Source of the DNA: JANOAR01 sp031411235
GTDB taxonomy: Bacteria; Verrucomicrobiota; Verrucomicrobiia; Verrucomicrobiales; Verrucomicrobiaceae
Assembly: GCA_031411235.1 (NCBI GenBank)
Contig: JANOAR010000023.1
Coordinates: forward strand, 1 to 39,224
Reading direction: 5' to 3'
Length of the DNA stretch: 39,224 nt
The position numbers and the translations under genes are program-made. The notes under the pieces are model-generated. The model had not been told where the DNA came from and did not search any database. It saw only the letters and a list, made by a program, of their open reading frames with translations. Positions 24,408-33,562 of the stretch are shown one piece after another (the first letter of the stretch is position 1; each line of letters opens with the position of its first letter).

Positions 24408-24534
24408 GAGAAGGGAGTGAGTTGACATAGGAAGTTGAATTTTATTTTTTGAATACCGCCTCGCATTTTAAATTTTTTTACCCAGTATGCAAGACCTTCA
24501 CCACAAAGAATCAGCCCACAATACCCGCATTAAT

Positions 24535-24540
24535 TATAAT
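24535..24540 (+). promoter_or_regulatory. Candidate -10 element upstream of rlmH
   Basis: A consensus TATAAT lies in a strongly AT-rich stretch (24430-24590) between divergent genes, about 55 bp before the rlmH ATG. No good -35 is found at the right distance, so the call is tentative. Confidence 0.35.
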
Positions 24541-24594
24541 AGCTTCATATATTATGAATATTGTTGAAAAAATATAACGGAACCTTTATTGTTT

Positions 24595-25035
24595 ATGCGT
24601 TGGACTGTGATTGCAGTGGGAAAGCCCTCTCTTACATGGGCAAAACAAGGTATAGCTGACTATCTGCAACGGTTGGGGCGAACCAACCGCTTGGAGTGTA
24701 TCTACCTACGTGACGGCAGCCCCGAGCAGGTGACTCAACGAATGCTCGACGCCAGTGCTGGAAGCCTGCGTATCCTCCTTGATGAGCGTGGTAAACAGCG
24801 ACGTAGCCTGGATCTCGCAGAGTGGATCAAAGCCCGAGAAATGGAGGGCTGCAAACACGTCTGCCTCCTCATCGGTGGAGCCAATGGACACTCCGCCGAA
24901 CTGCGCGAACTCGTAAAAGATCACTGGACACTCTCGGCCATGACCCTCCAACATGAACTCGCACTCATCGTCGTTTTGGAGCAGGTCTATCGCGCCTACT
25001 CCATCCTGCGTGGCGAACCTTATCACCGAGAATAA
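24595..25035 (+). CDS. rlmH: 23S rRNA pseudouridine(1915)-N3-methyltransferase
   Basis: A protein of 146 residues, slightly shorter than the usual 155 or so. RlmH is a SPOUT methyltransferase that methylates pseudouridine 1915 in helix 69 of 23S rRNA on assembled ribosomes. Diagnostic features: I-A-V-G-K near the start; L-L-D-E-R-G-K in the middle; the SAM-binding knot L-L-I-G-G-A-N-G-H; and the C-terminal block M-T-L-Q-H-E-L-A-L-I-V-V-L-E-Q-V-Y-R-A, then Y-H-R-E. All are well preserved, including the family-typical E-Q-x-Y-R-A and terminal Y-H. The ATG at 24595 is used; an in-frame TTG six bases upstream is less likely. The gene leads towards the two kinase genes, but whether they share a transcript is uncertain. 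Confidence 0.95.
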   Translation: MRWTVIAVGKPSLTWAKQGIADYLQRLGRTNRLECIYLRDGSPEQVTQRMLDASAGSLRILLDERGKQRRSLDLAEWIKAREMEGCKHVCLLIGGANGHSAELRELVKDHWTLSAMTLQHELALIVVLEQVYRAYSILRGEPYHRE

Positions 25036-25145
25036 CCGGGCTTTTTACGTCAGAATTGAATTATTTCGCCTTGTTGAGAACTTCCTCAGTATTTATAATC
25101 AAAAAAGATTTAAAATTTTCTGGCCTCGCTCCCTCTCCCCTCCCG

Positions 25146-27995
25146 ATGTCACCCAATTCCGTCTTGCAAAGTGTGATCCAAGCCCGCTCAACTCCGAGCG
25201 AGCCCCGCATCCAACCCAGCGTGGTGACGACTCATTCGACACCCCTCATTGACCCTGTTTTTGATCCCGATGACCTTGATGCCGTGCTCGGTGTATTCGT
25301 GGAAAATGCACCCGTAGCGATGGCCATGTTTGACCGCCGGATGCGCTACGTGCTGGCCAACCGGCAGTGGATCAATGACTTCGGTCTGCAACGCACCCTA
25401 CCGCTCGTGGGCCGCAGCCAGTTCGATGTCTTTCCCCACCTGCACCCCGGCTGGCGCAATGTGTATGACCGTGCACTACAAGGCCATGTCGTCCGCAGCG
25501 AGCACGATGTCATGGCAGGCCCAGGTGGCCGCACGATGTTATTCCGCTGGGAAGTGCGCCCCTGGCGCAAGACCAAGGACGCCATGGTGGGTGGACTGAT
25601 GGTGACTTGTGAGAAGTTCTCATCTCCCTCCGGTTCCTCCTCCGCCGCTCTCAGCGAGCCGAGCCCTGATGCCGCCATCGAATCCACCCAAGCTGCTCCC
25701 GCGCTTGATGCCCTCATGGCCTGTTCGCTGCCCGTGCTTCTGCTCGACACATTAGGCTCCATTCAACAAGCCAACCCAGCCGCTGTGGGCCTCTTCCTCG
25801 CTCAAGGCATCGAGGAAGGAAAAACCAAGCTGTGGGACATGCTCAGCCATCCTTCCGCAAGTGGCACGTTGATGCACCACATCACACTCGGTTTGGCGAA
25901 ACTCCTCGCCCCATCCGAAGAGCCTACGTCATCGGTCTTGCTCCCCCTGCTAGCCACCAATACCAGCGAGTACCAGTGGGTCATGTCGGCGGGGCGTCTG
26001 CCCACTGGCGAGGCCGGAGCCCTCGTCCTCGCTATCCCGGCACCTGCGCCAGTCCAGCCTCCCCCAGCACCGCCCCCCGTGCCGACGCCAGTCGTCATGA
26101 TCCCAGACGCCGCTGCACAGCTAGCCCAGCGTCGTCTGGAGGAACAACTGTCCATCACCCAGGCAGAAATGCGCGGCTTGCACGATCAAGAAGCCGCCTA
26201 CCGCCGCCGTGAACTCCGCCAGCGCGAAGTCCTCGACGGTATGCCCTGTGGCATGATCGTGCTTGATGAGCGCGGGCGTCCCTCCTTCAATAATGCCCAC
26301 ACCCGCGACCTCTTTGGCCGTGAACTCAAGCCCGGCGACTCGATCGAAGACTGGCTCCTACAAGCCTGCCATGATGACAAGCACCGCGAGGAAGTCGCCA
26401 AGTTATGGCGCGAGAGCGTCTGGCGCAGGCAACTCACCAAAGTCGTCTCCCTGAGCACCGCCGACGGCCTGCTCAAGGACTTTGAATTCCGTCCCTCGCC
26501 CCTGCCCGGTGGCGGCTTGCTCGTCACCATCCACGACGTCACCGAGACCTGCCGACTGGAAGAAATGCTGCGCTCCACTGAGGCCAAATTTCGCGCCCTC
26601 CTGCATGAGAATCCGCTGCCTACCGTGCTCACCGACCAAGCCGGAGCCATCTTTGAAGTCAACACCGCCGCCGAAAAGCTCTTTGGCCACCCCAAGGCTG
26701 AATTACGCCGCCTGCGCATCGACGACTGGCTCCTGCCCGAGAGCGTCGAAGCACGCCGCACAGCCCTACAAACAGCGATCACCGCAGGCCAGCCCTCAGC
26801 CAGCCTCAGCGTAATACTCAAGCCCAGCAGCAACCGGAAAACTGTCGCCGCCCAACTGCGCATCGCCACGGTCTTCGACTCCGATGGTCGGCTGCATTCC
26901 ACCGCCCATTATTTTGAAGTCGAGCGTCCTGTGGCGGCCTCGTTTGCTCCGCCTGCGCTTCCCACTACCAGTGTCGCCGCCGCGTCCCATGTCACAGCCC
27001 CCCAGCACGTTCTTCGCTGGCAGCCCCTGCTAACCACCGACACCCAGGGCCGCATCATCGACTGGTCAGAAGCCGCTGTTCAGACGTTTGGATTCGACGC
27101 CCCGGAAATCCTTGGGCATCGCTTGCACACGCTTTTCCGCCCTTCTGACCCCTCCGCCTTTTATGCTGACTTAGAAGCTCAAATGGCCTCCCCAGGCACC
27201 GCATTCACCTGGGCATGGTTTGGCAAATCATCCACCCGTGGACACCTCTCGCTCCTCGCTCAGGCAGACGAACTCGGTGGACTCGCCGTGCAACTGCTTG
27301 CCGCCGCAGACGCCCCTGAGCGAGTTGCCCTCACCCCGAGCGCTCCACGTCCCTGGCCTGTGGCTGATCTTGGTCGCGAACAACTTCTCCTCACCGAGGC
27401 GCATCATCGCATTAAAAACCACCTCCAGATCATCTCCAGCCTGCTGAATTTTCACAGCAATGCCATCGAAGACCCCGGTGCCCGCAATGCCCTGCGCTCC
27501 AGCCAGACACGCGTGCAAGCCATCGGCGAGTTGCACCAGCTTCTCTTTCAACTCTCCGCAGGCCAAGCACTCAGCTTCCAAGACTTCGCCGACGATCTCG
27601 TGGCTCGCCTGCGCCACTGTTATGATGTCGCCGCCGATCGCGTCGTTGCCACCGTGCAGCTCGACGACTGCCCTGTGCTGGAGGAGTGGCTCGTCCCGCT
27701 CGCCCTCATCCTCAACGAATCCGTCGCTAACGCCTTTAAACATGCGTTCCCCAATGACCGCAAAGGCAGGCTAGAGATCCGCCTCCAGCGCGAGGGCGAC
27801 CACGCCTCACTCACCGTCCGCGACGATGGCATTGGCCTCCCCCCCGACTTCCCTGCAAACCCAGGCAGCGGCCTCGGCCATAAAATCCTCCAAGTCTTTG
27901 CGGATCAAATGGGAGCAACCCTCACCCTCCAACCCCGTCCCAGCGAAGGGGCACTTTTTCATTTGCGTTTTCCTATAAGATGTGTTGATAATTAG
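25146..27995 (+). CDS. Multi-PAS sensor histidine kinase (HisKA_2 type)
   Basis: A protein of 949 residues, with no membrane segment, so a soluble cytoplasmic sensor. Five PAS-like segments are seen at about 40-160, 185-310, 355-480, 475-600 and 620-735; the fourth is the clearest (F-R-A-L-L-H-E-N-P-L-P-T-V-L-T-D). A Pro-rich linker and a coiled coil (about 320-360) separate the second and third. The kinase core is HisKA_2: E-A-H-H-R-I-K-N-H-L-Q with His753/His754, then HATPase_c with N-E-S-V-A-N-A-F-K-H-A-F, D-D-G-I-G-L-P and G-S-G-L-G-H. Ligands cannot be predicted. An in-frame TTG at 25056 would add 30 residues with no domain, so the ATG at 25146 is chosen. It sits 19 bp before the hybrid kinase, a probable partner whose N-terminal receiver it could phosphorylate. 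Confidence 0.88.
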   Translation: MSPNSVLQSVIQARSTPSEPRIQPSVVTTHSTPLIDPVFDPDDLDAVLGVFVENAPVAMAMFDRRMRYVLANRQWINDFGLQRTLPLVGRSQFDVFPHLHPGWRNVYDRALQGHVVRSEHDVMAGPGGRTMLFRWEVRPWRKTKDAMVGGLMVTCEKFSSPSGSSSAALSEPSPDAAIESTQAAPALDALMACSLPVLLLDTLGSIQQANPAAVGLFLAQGIEEGKTKLWDMLSHPSASGTLMHHITLGLAKLLAPSEEPTSSVLLPLLATNTSEYQWVMSAGRLPTGEAGALVLAIPAPAPVQPPPAPPPVPTPVVMIPDAAAQLAQRRLEEQLSITQAEMRGLHDQEAAYRRRELRQREVLDGMPCGMIVLDERGRPSFNNAHTRDLFGRELKPGDSIEDWLLQACHDDKHREEVAKLWRESVWRRQLTKVVSLSTADGLLKDFEFRPSPLPGGGLLVTIHDVTETCRLEEMLRSTEAKFRALLHENPLPTVLTDQAGAIFEVNTAAEKLFGHPKAELRRLRIDDWLLPESVEARRTALQTAITAGQPSASLSVILKPSSNRKTVAAQLRIATVFDSDGRLHSTAHYFEVERPVAASFAPPALPTTSVAAASHVTAPQHVLRWQPLLTTDTQGRIIDWSEAAVQTFGFDAPEILGHRLHTLFRPSDPSAFYADLEAQMASPGTAFTWAWFGKSSTRGHLSLLAQADELGGLAVQLLAAADAPERVALTPSAPRPWPVADLGREQLLLTEAHHRIKNHLQIISSLLNFHSNAIEDPGARNALRSSQTRVQAIGELHQLLFQLSAGQALSFQDFADDLVARLRHCYDVAADRVVATVQLDDCPVLEEWLVPLALILNESVANAFKHAFPNDRKGRLEIRLQREGDHASLTVRDDGIGLPPDFPANPGSGLGHKILQVFADQMGATLTLQPRPSEGALFHLRFPIRCVDN

Positions 27996-28014
27996 AGTTA
28001 TTCTCTGAAAATTA

Positions 28015-30447
28015 ATGAACGCCCTTGATCGCATCCGAATTCTCATCGTCGAAAACGAACGGCTGGTGGGCTGCGACATGGCGAACACTCTCGCCGGATT
28101 AGGCTACGACGTGGTAGGTGCCTGCCAGACTGGCGAGGCTACACTGGACATGGTTCGCGACTTGCAGCCCGACCTCGTGCTCATGGACATCCACCTCGCA
28201 GGCAGCCTCGATGGCGTCGAAACGGCCAAGCGGATCAAGGAATTCAGCTCCGTGGCCGTTATTTATGTCACTGCCTGCGCTGATCTCCAGACCGTCGCCC
28301 GCGCTCGCGAAACCCAGCCCCACGGCTACCTATTGAAGCCCTTCAGCGAAGACGAACTGCGCCTTACCGTTGAAATCGCCGCCACCCGCTACCTCGAAGA
28401 AGTCGAGCACCGGCGTCGTGAGCAGAGCTATTTCCAGGCTTTCCAGAGTCTTGCCGATGGCGTCATCGCCACCGACCTCGCGGGCATCATTGTCTTTATC
28501 AACCCCGCCGCCGCCCGCGTCATTGGCTGGAGCAACGACGAAGTCGCAGGCCGCTCGCTCAACGAAGTCTTCCGCCTCTTCCATCCCGGCGGTGAACCCG
28601 CCGAAATCCAAGTGGTCGATGAATCCGGCAGCGGCCCCCAGCGCACCGTCTGGCTCACGGCCAAAAATGGCGAACGCATCGCCATCACCGACCGCACCAC
28701 CGCCTTGCGCGACCAGCGCAATAGCCTCACGGGCCTCGTCATCCTTTTCCGCCGACTCTCCCCACCGAACCAGCTCGAAAGCAACGACTCCACCGCTGGC
28801 CAGGACATCATCGCCAGCAACTACCCGCCGATCGCCCAGAGTTTGCCCCCCGAGTATCAGCACGAGCAAGCCCCCAGCCAAGCAGCGCCCATCCCCGGCC
28901 CGACCACCGTTCAGCCCATCGCTAGCCCCGCGCCGCTCGTCGATGTCGTCGAGAGCATCTCCGACCCCCTCATTGCGCTGGATGGCCTGTGGCGCTTGAC
29001 TTACGCCAACGCCGCCGCCGCCAAACTCTTCGCCCGCGACAAGCTCGCCATCCTCGGCACTCCCTTCTGGGATCTCATGCCCAGCGTCATCCGCGAGGCC
29101 CACCAGGAAACCCTTGCCCACGCCCTCCTGCACCGCGAGCCCGTCAGCCGCGACCTTTACATGGAAGCCATGCAAGTCTGGCTCGAACTGCGCGCCTACC
29201 CCTTTGGCGAAGGCATGTTGCTCCTGCTCAAAGACACCACCGCCCGCCATGAAGAGGCCGAGCGGCGCAACCGTCTCGACCGCCTGGAATCCCTCGGGCT
29301 CCTCGCCCGAGGCTTCGCCCACGACTTCAATAATTTGCTCACCGTCCTCATCGGCAATCTCTCCCTCGCCGAAATGCGCCTGCGCGGCCAGAGCGACCGC
29401 ATCCCCGAACTCGCCACCGCCAAGCAAGCTACCCTGCAAGCCCAGAGCCTTGTCCAGCAGCTCCTCACCTTCGCTCGTGGCGGAGCCCCGATAAAGCGCC
29501 ACATCAAGCCCGCAGAACTCATCGAGAGCTTCTTCCAGCACCATTCCCGCGCCACCGGCATTCACTACCGTATCGAAGTCCAGCCCAACCTGCCCTCCCT
29601 CGCCGTCGATCCTAACCAAGTCCGCCGCCTTCTCAGCAACCTCATCCGCAACGCCGAACAAGCCATGCCACGCGGCGGCGAACTGGTCATCCGCGCCCTC
29701 GCGCCTAACCCTGAGGAAATGTATGGCAACGACACCCTGCCCGAACTCAGCGACCAGCCCCAAGGCGTTATTCTCGAAGTCTGCGATAATGGCGAAGGCA
29801 TAGCCTCCGACAACCTCCCGCACATCTTCGAGCCCTACTTCAGCACTCGCAAAGCCCAAAATGCCACCGGCCTAGGCCTCACCGTCTGCGAATCTATCGC
29901 TAAAGCCCACGGCGGCTCCCTCTCCGTCCGCAGCGAGCATGGCTACGGCACGAGCGTGCGCTTCTATATCCCCGTCGATGCCGATGAAGAAACCATCGAC
30001 GAACTCGGCATCAGCCGCAGTGCCTTCGACCTCGGCGCGGCCACATCCTCGCGCATCCTCATTCTCGAAGACGATCCCCTCGTCCGCAGCCTCATCCAGC
30101 GCAACCTCGTCAGCCAAGGCTTTGAAGTCATCGAAACCGCCGAAGGCACCGACACCATACGTCGCTATCAAGAAGCCATGGATCAAGGTCGCCCCATCGA
30201 CCTCGTCGTTCTCGATCTCACCATCCCCAACGGCCTCGGCGGCGTGCGCACCATGGAGCGCCTGCGCCAGCTCGACCCCAACGTGCTCGCCATCGTCAGC
30301 AGCGGCTACAGCGATGACCCCGTCATGGCCAAACCCGCCGCGTATGGCTTCAGCGCCGTCTTGCCCAAGCCCTACGAGCCCAGCGACCTCCTGCGCCTTG
30401 TAAAAAGCGTGCTCAACGCCCGCGCACTCACGGTAAAAAAGGCTTAG
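28015..30447 (+). CDS. Hybrid kinase: REC-PAS-PAS-histidine kinase-REC
   Basis: A protein of 810 residues. REC1 (5-125): phosphoacceptor Asp58 in L-V-L-M-D-I-H, Thr86, Lys108 in L-L-K-P-F. The acidic pocket reads V-E-N-E, so Asn replaces one of the usual acidic residues. PAS domains lie at about 136-250 and 300-415. The kinase core has H-box F-A-H-D-F-N-N-L-L with His436, then HATPase_c with N-L-I-R-N-A-E-Q-A, D-N-G-E-G-I, F-E-P-Y-F-S-T and G-L-G-L. REC2 (675-800) has L-E-D-D, Asp734 in V-V-L-D-L-T and Lys-Pro near the end. No DNA-binding or enzymatic output domain is present, so it should relay phosphate to another protein. It is 19 bp downstream of the first kinase. Its stop is 5 bp from the convergent O-antigen-ligase gene. 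Confidence 0.9.
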   Translation: MNALDRIRILIVENERLVGCDMANTLAGLGYDVVGACQTGEATLDMVRDLQPDLVLMDIHLAGSLDGVETAKRIKEFSSVAVIYVTACADLQTVARARETQPHGYLLKPFSEDELRLTVEIAATRYLEEVEHRRREQSYFQAFQSLADGVIATDLAGIIVFINPAAARVIGWSNDEVAGRSLNEVFRLFHPGGEPAEIQVVDESGSGPQRTVWLTAKNGERIAITDRTTALRDQRNSLTGLVILFRRLSPPNQLESNDSTAGQDIIASNYPPIAQSLPPEYQHEQAPSQAAPIPGPTTVQPIASPAPLVDVVESISDPLIALDGLWRLTYANAAAAKLFARDKLAILGTPFWDLMPSVIREAHQETLAHALLHREPVSRDLYMEAMQVWLELRAYPFGEGMLLLLKDTTARHEEAERRNRLDRLESLGLLARGFAHDFNNLLTVLIGNLSLAEMRLRGQSDRIPELATAKQATLQAQSLVQQLLTFARGGAPIKRHIKPAELIESFFQHHSRATGIHYRIEVQPNLPSLAVDPNQVRRLLSNLIRNAEQAMPRGGELVIRALAPNPEEMYGNDTLPELSDQPQGVILEVCDNGEGIASDNLPHIFEPYFSTRKAQNATGLGLTVCESIAKAHGGSLSVRSEHGYGTSVRFYIPVDADEETIDELGISRSAFDLGAATSSRILILEDDPLVRSLIQRNLVSQGFEVIETAEGTDTIRRYQEAMDQGRPIDLVVLDLTIPNGLGGVRTMERLRQLDPNVLAIVSSGYSDDPVMAKPAAYGFSAVLPKPYEPSDLLRLVKSVLNARALTVKKA

Positions 30448-30452
30448 CCCGC

Positions 30453-31700
30453 CTAGCCTCGCGCTTTCCCAGCTCCCAGCTTGATGCGGAATCTTGCCTT
30501 CGTTACCAAACAGGCCAGCACCGCTGCGGTGATCCAATAGGCGGCGTTTTCCACCAAGTTCTGGCTAAAGAGGGAGAACATCCATAACGGTATGAGGCAG
30601 TAAACCCCTCGCCCCTTGGCGAACACGCAGCCGATGGTGAGCCCCACCAGCAGCACGGCATAATACAGCACCCCACCGAGCCCCAAGTCGAGCCACACGC
30701 CGACCCACTGGTTGTGCGGCTGCCATCGGCTCGTCGAGCTGCCCGTGCCGTGGCCGAGCAGTGGAGCCTCCCCCACGGCCTCCCAGCCATCGGTTAGATC
30801 CTTCATGCGCTCGCCGGATTCCATCTTGTCCACATTGCCGCCGAAGATCGCCTCCACACGCTCCTTGGCATTGGTATCCGTGCCGAAGTTTCGACTCTCC
30901 GCCGAACTCACCAAGAAGGACACCCCTGCGATACCCGCCGGGATCGACAGCAGCACGATGAGGATAATCTTGGTGAAATGCTGGCGCAGATTCAGCCCCA
31001 CATACGCCAGCACCATGAGTGCAAAAACCACCATGCCACTGCGGCTCAGCGTCAGCCCCACACCTGCCGCCGCGATAGCGATCATCGTCATATTGAGCCA
31101 AAAGCTTTCCCCCAGTGTCAGCACCACGCCGAGCATCAGGCAGACGTAAATGATCGACTCATTCGGCTGCGTCAGGAAGCCCGCAGGCCGCCCCGGTATC
31201 ACGGTGTAGTTCGCATAACCCAATGCCTCATAGAGGATCGAACCACACAGCAACAAAATGACCCCCATCGCTGCACGCCGCAGCACCGTGTAGCCTATGG
31301 GAGTCGCGAGGATCGCCACCGCCACTGTGCTAACCAGCAGCACCGCTAGCAGCGTCGCCACCATCCCCGCCTGGCCACCTGGAGCCTGTGTGGTGAAGCG
31401 CACCAGCAGTGCCGCATCCACCTCCCGCAGCGCCGGGATGAGCAGCATACCCAGCGCCACAGGGCTAAACGATGGCTTATTCCAGAGCACCAGCAGCAGG
31501 CACACCAGCGACATCCCCAGCGTGAAGTCACGCGGCTTATACGGCAGTTGCCCATGCTCGTAGAGGCAGGCATTCGCGCCCGACAAAAAGAGCCCCAACA
31601 GCAGCACGCCAGCCCATAGCAGCAATCTCGCGCTTAGCTTCAGCCTCGGCGCACGGGCGTCCTGCCCAGGCATCGCACTCGCACTGCCATCACCTTCCAT
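30453..31700 (-). CDS. O-antigen ligase/polymerase-like membrane protein
   Basis: A protein of 415 residues with about ten or more hydrophobic helices, starting L-L-L-W-A-G-V-L-L-L near residue 27. A large loop (roughly 285-345) carries the family signature G-H-G-T-G-S-S-T-S-R-W-Q-P-H-N-Q-W, followed by L-D-L-G-L-G-G-V. This G-x-G...H-N...G-x-x-G pattern is typical of the WaaL/Wzy superfamily, which ligate or polymerise undecaprenyl-linked glycans at the periplasmic face. Polymerase and ligase cannot be told apart by sequence. The ATG overlaps the preceding stop (TGATG at 31702-31698), with a purine-rich GGGAGG about 7 nt upstream, so it is translationally coupled to the flippase-like gene. 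Translation from upstream in-frame codons would lie inside that gene and is rejected. Confidence 0.85.
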   Translation of the reverse strand: MEGDGSASAMPGQDARAPRLKLSARLLLWAGVLLLGLFLSGANACLYEHGQLPYKPRDFTLGMSLVCLLLVLWNKPSFSPVALGMLLIPALREVDAALLVRFTTQAPGGQAGMVATLLAVLLVSTVAVAILATPIGYTVLRRAAMGVILLLCGSILYEALGYANYTVIPGRPAGFLTQPNESIIYVCLMLGVVLTLGESFWLNMTMIAIAAAGVGLTLSRSGMVVFALMVLAYVGLNLRQHFTKIILIVLLSIPAGIAGVSFLVSSAESRNFGTDTNAKERVEAIFGGNVDKMESGERMKDLTDGWEAVGEAPLLGHGTGSSTSRWQPHNQWVGVWLDLGLGGVLYYAVLLVGLTIGCVFAKGRGVYCLIPLWMFSLFSQNLVENAAYWITAAVLACLVTKARFRIKLGAGKARG

Positions 31701-33385
31701 CACCCAGCCCTCCCTTCCTCGCCCGACTCGGCGATACGGCGCTTGATGCCTCGGTCTAAATACAAATACAGCGCCGTCGCCGAGCACAGATGCACCACTG
31801 CCGTCGAAAGGGCGATGCCCGCAACGCCCATCGAGCGCATCAGCAGCAAATTAAACACCACATTCAGCACCACTGTGCCTACCGACAGCACCAAGGTAAA
31901 TCGAGTCGCTTGCAACGACACGACCACCTTCGACATGATCGTGCCCGCGATATAAAACGGTATTTGCAGCGCTGCAAATCGCACCACACCCGCCACTCGC
32001 AGCGTGTCCGTGTGGAGAAACCGACCTCGCTCAAACAACGTGCCCACCACCCATTCCGCCTGCCAAATGAGAAAGCCCACCACGGGCAGCGCAATCGCCA
32101 GAATCATCCCCGTCGAGTGCAGCAACTGCCGCCTGATGCCATGCCAGTCGCGTCGCGCCACACTGTCTGCGAAGTAAGGGAACAGCGTCTCACTCGCCGC
32201 TGTCGCCGTCAGCGCCAGCACGATGCCACAGATTTTATCCGAACAGTTCAACACCGAGACACTGCCCGCCGCCAGCATCCCCGCCATCGCCGTGTCCACC
32301 TGCGGCGAGCAGCCATGAATGCTACCCGCGATGAAGAACGGCAGCGAATTGCCCAGCAACGCACGATTCGCTGGCTCCCATCGCGTGGCACAGCCCAGCG
32401 CCCAGCGACGGCTGCGCGGGAACCGTATGGCCAGCGCAACGACCAGCACCACGAGGTGCAAAAAGCAGCCCCAATTCGTGCTCCATACCAGTAACTCTGC
32501 ACTCGGCTCGCCCGCCATGATGAGCGTCAGTAAAATCACCGCTGGCGTGAGGATCGGCGCGACTGCCGCCAGCGCAAAAGTCTTCTCCGCACGCAGCCAC
32601 ATCGACAGCAATCCACTCATGCCATAACACAGCATGAAGGGAATCAGTCCCGGCAGCAACTCCTCCGCCAGCGCCTTCTTTTCTGGGCTAAACCCTGCGC
32701 CCATGATGCCGACAAGACTCGGCGCAAACCCCACGATCAGCCCTCCCGCCGCCAGCAATGATAGCCCATGCCACAGCGTCGCTTGCACCCCGAAACGATA
32801 GGCTCGCGCCTTGCCCCGCCGATGCGAAAGCCGGGCATACACAGGCACAAACGCATCAGGCAGCCCACCAATCAGCAGCCCACTCGCAAAGGTATGCACA
32901 CCAAAGGCGAGCAAAAAAGCATCCAACGGGTCGGAGACGCCAAAGCGATACGCCACCGCCGCATCCTTGAAAAACGACACCCCTTTGGCCAGCAGCGTGA
33001 TCACCGCGACCGAGATGAAACCCGACACCATCACCCGCATCAGCCCACCGCCGTGCTTCATTCCTTGCCCCGCACGAGGCACATTCGCAGGCCGTGCCAC
33101 TGCCGCTAGCGGCATCACCGCACTAGCCTGCTTACGCCCCCGCACACGCGCATCGTAGAGCCCCGCCGTGCCCGAGTGATTGAAGCGCCGCGCCCACATT
33201 AGCACCGCCTTCCCGCTCATGCCCAACTCTCCCGCCACTTCCCGCGCCGAGCGCCCTGCCGCGAGGCCCAGCACCAGCCGAGCACGCTGCTGCACCTGCT
33301 TGCGCACACCACTGCTCGCAACCACATGCTCCAGTTCACCGCGCTGTGAGGCAGTGATTTCAAGAGAGCGGGCGGGAAGCGACAT
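31700..33385 (-). CDS. MurJ/MviN-like flippase with N-terminal IS630-type helix-turn-helix
   Basis: A protein of 561 residues from the ATG at 33385. Residues 10-85 match the N-terminal DNA-binding domain of IS630-family transposases: L-E-I-T-A-S-Q-R, R-A-R-L-V-L-G-L-A-A-G-R-S-A-R-E-V-A, L-G-M-S-G-K-A-V-L-M-W-A-R-R-F, then G-L-Y-D-A-R-V-R-G-R-K. After a linker of about 25 residues, residues 119-545 form a MurJ-like membrane protein with many helices. It starts F-I-S-V-A-V-I-T-L-L-A-K-G-V-S-F-F-K-D and includes D-P-L-D-A-F-L-L-A-F and D-A-F-V-P-V-Y. The usual S-R-x-x-G-x-x-R-D N-terminal motif is altered (K replaces the second R), so it may flip another lipid-linked glycan rather than lipid II. 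No stop or frameshift separates the halves. An internal ATG (codon 109, M-K-H-G-G-G) could start a flippase without the helix-turn-helix. Confidence 0.8.
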   Translation of the reverse strand: MSLPARSLEITASQRGELEHVVASSGVRKQVQQRARLVLGLAAGRSAREVAGELGMSGKAVLMWARRFNHSGTAGLYDARVRGRKQASAVMPLAAVARPANVPRAGQGMKHGGGLMRVMVSGFISVAVITLLAKGVSFFKDAAVAYRFGVSDPLDAFLLAFGVHTFASGLLIGGLPDAFVPVYARLSHRRGKARAYRFGVQATLWHGLSLLAAGGLIVGFAPSLVGIMGAGFSPEKKALAEELLPGLIPFMLCYGMSGLLSMWLRAEKTFALAAVAPILTPAVILLTLIMAGEPSAELLVWSTNWGCFLHLVVLVVALAIRFPRSRRWALGCATRWEPANRALLGNSLPFFIAGSIHGCSPQVDTAMAGMLAAGSVSVLNCSDKICGIVLALTATAASETLFPYFADSVARRDWHGIRRQLLHSTGMILAIALPVVGFLIWQAEWVVGTLFERGRFLHTDTLRVAGVVRFAALQIPFYIAGTIMSKVVVSLQATRFTLVLSVGTVVLNVVFNLLLMRSMGVAGIALSTAVVHLCSATALYLYLDRGIKRRIAESGEEGRAG

Positions 33386-33562
33386 GGAGCGAGAATGCAA
33401 AAGGGCGTAAAATGTAGCCCCTGCGTCAATAGCTCGCTAACCCGAGTTCATGTTTCGGGATTCCCCACCGAGCACCCACCCCTCGCGATACCCACGGCAG
33501 CACTACGTTACCCGCTAGTTGCGCTCGCAGGCACTTGCCTCGAACGTTCGCGCCGCTCGACC

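Noticed and set aside
28330..29859. 509-codon minus-strand frame opposite the hybrid kinase
   Set aside because: Gly/Ala/Val/Asp-rich mirror of kinase codons; no domain recognised.
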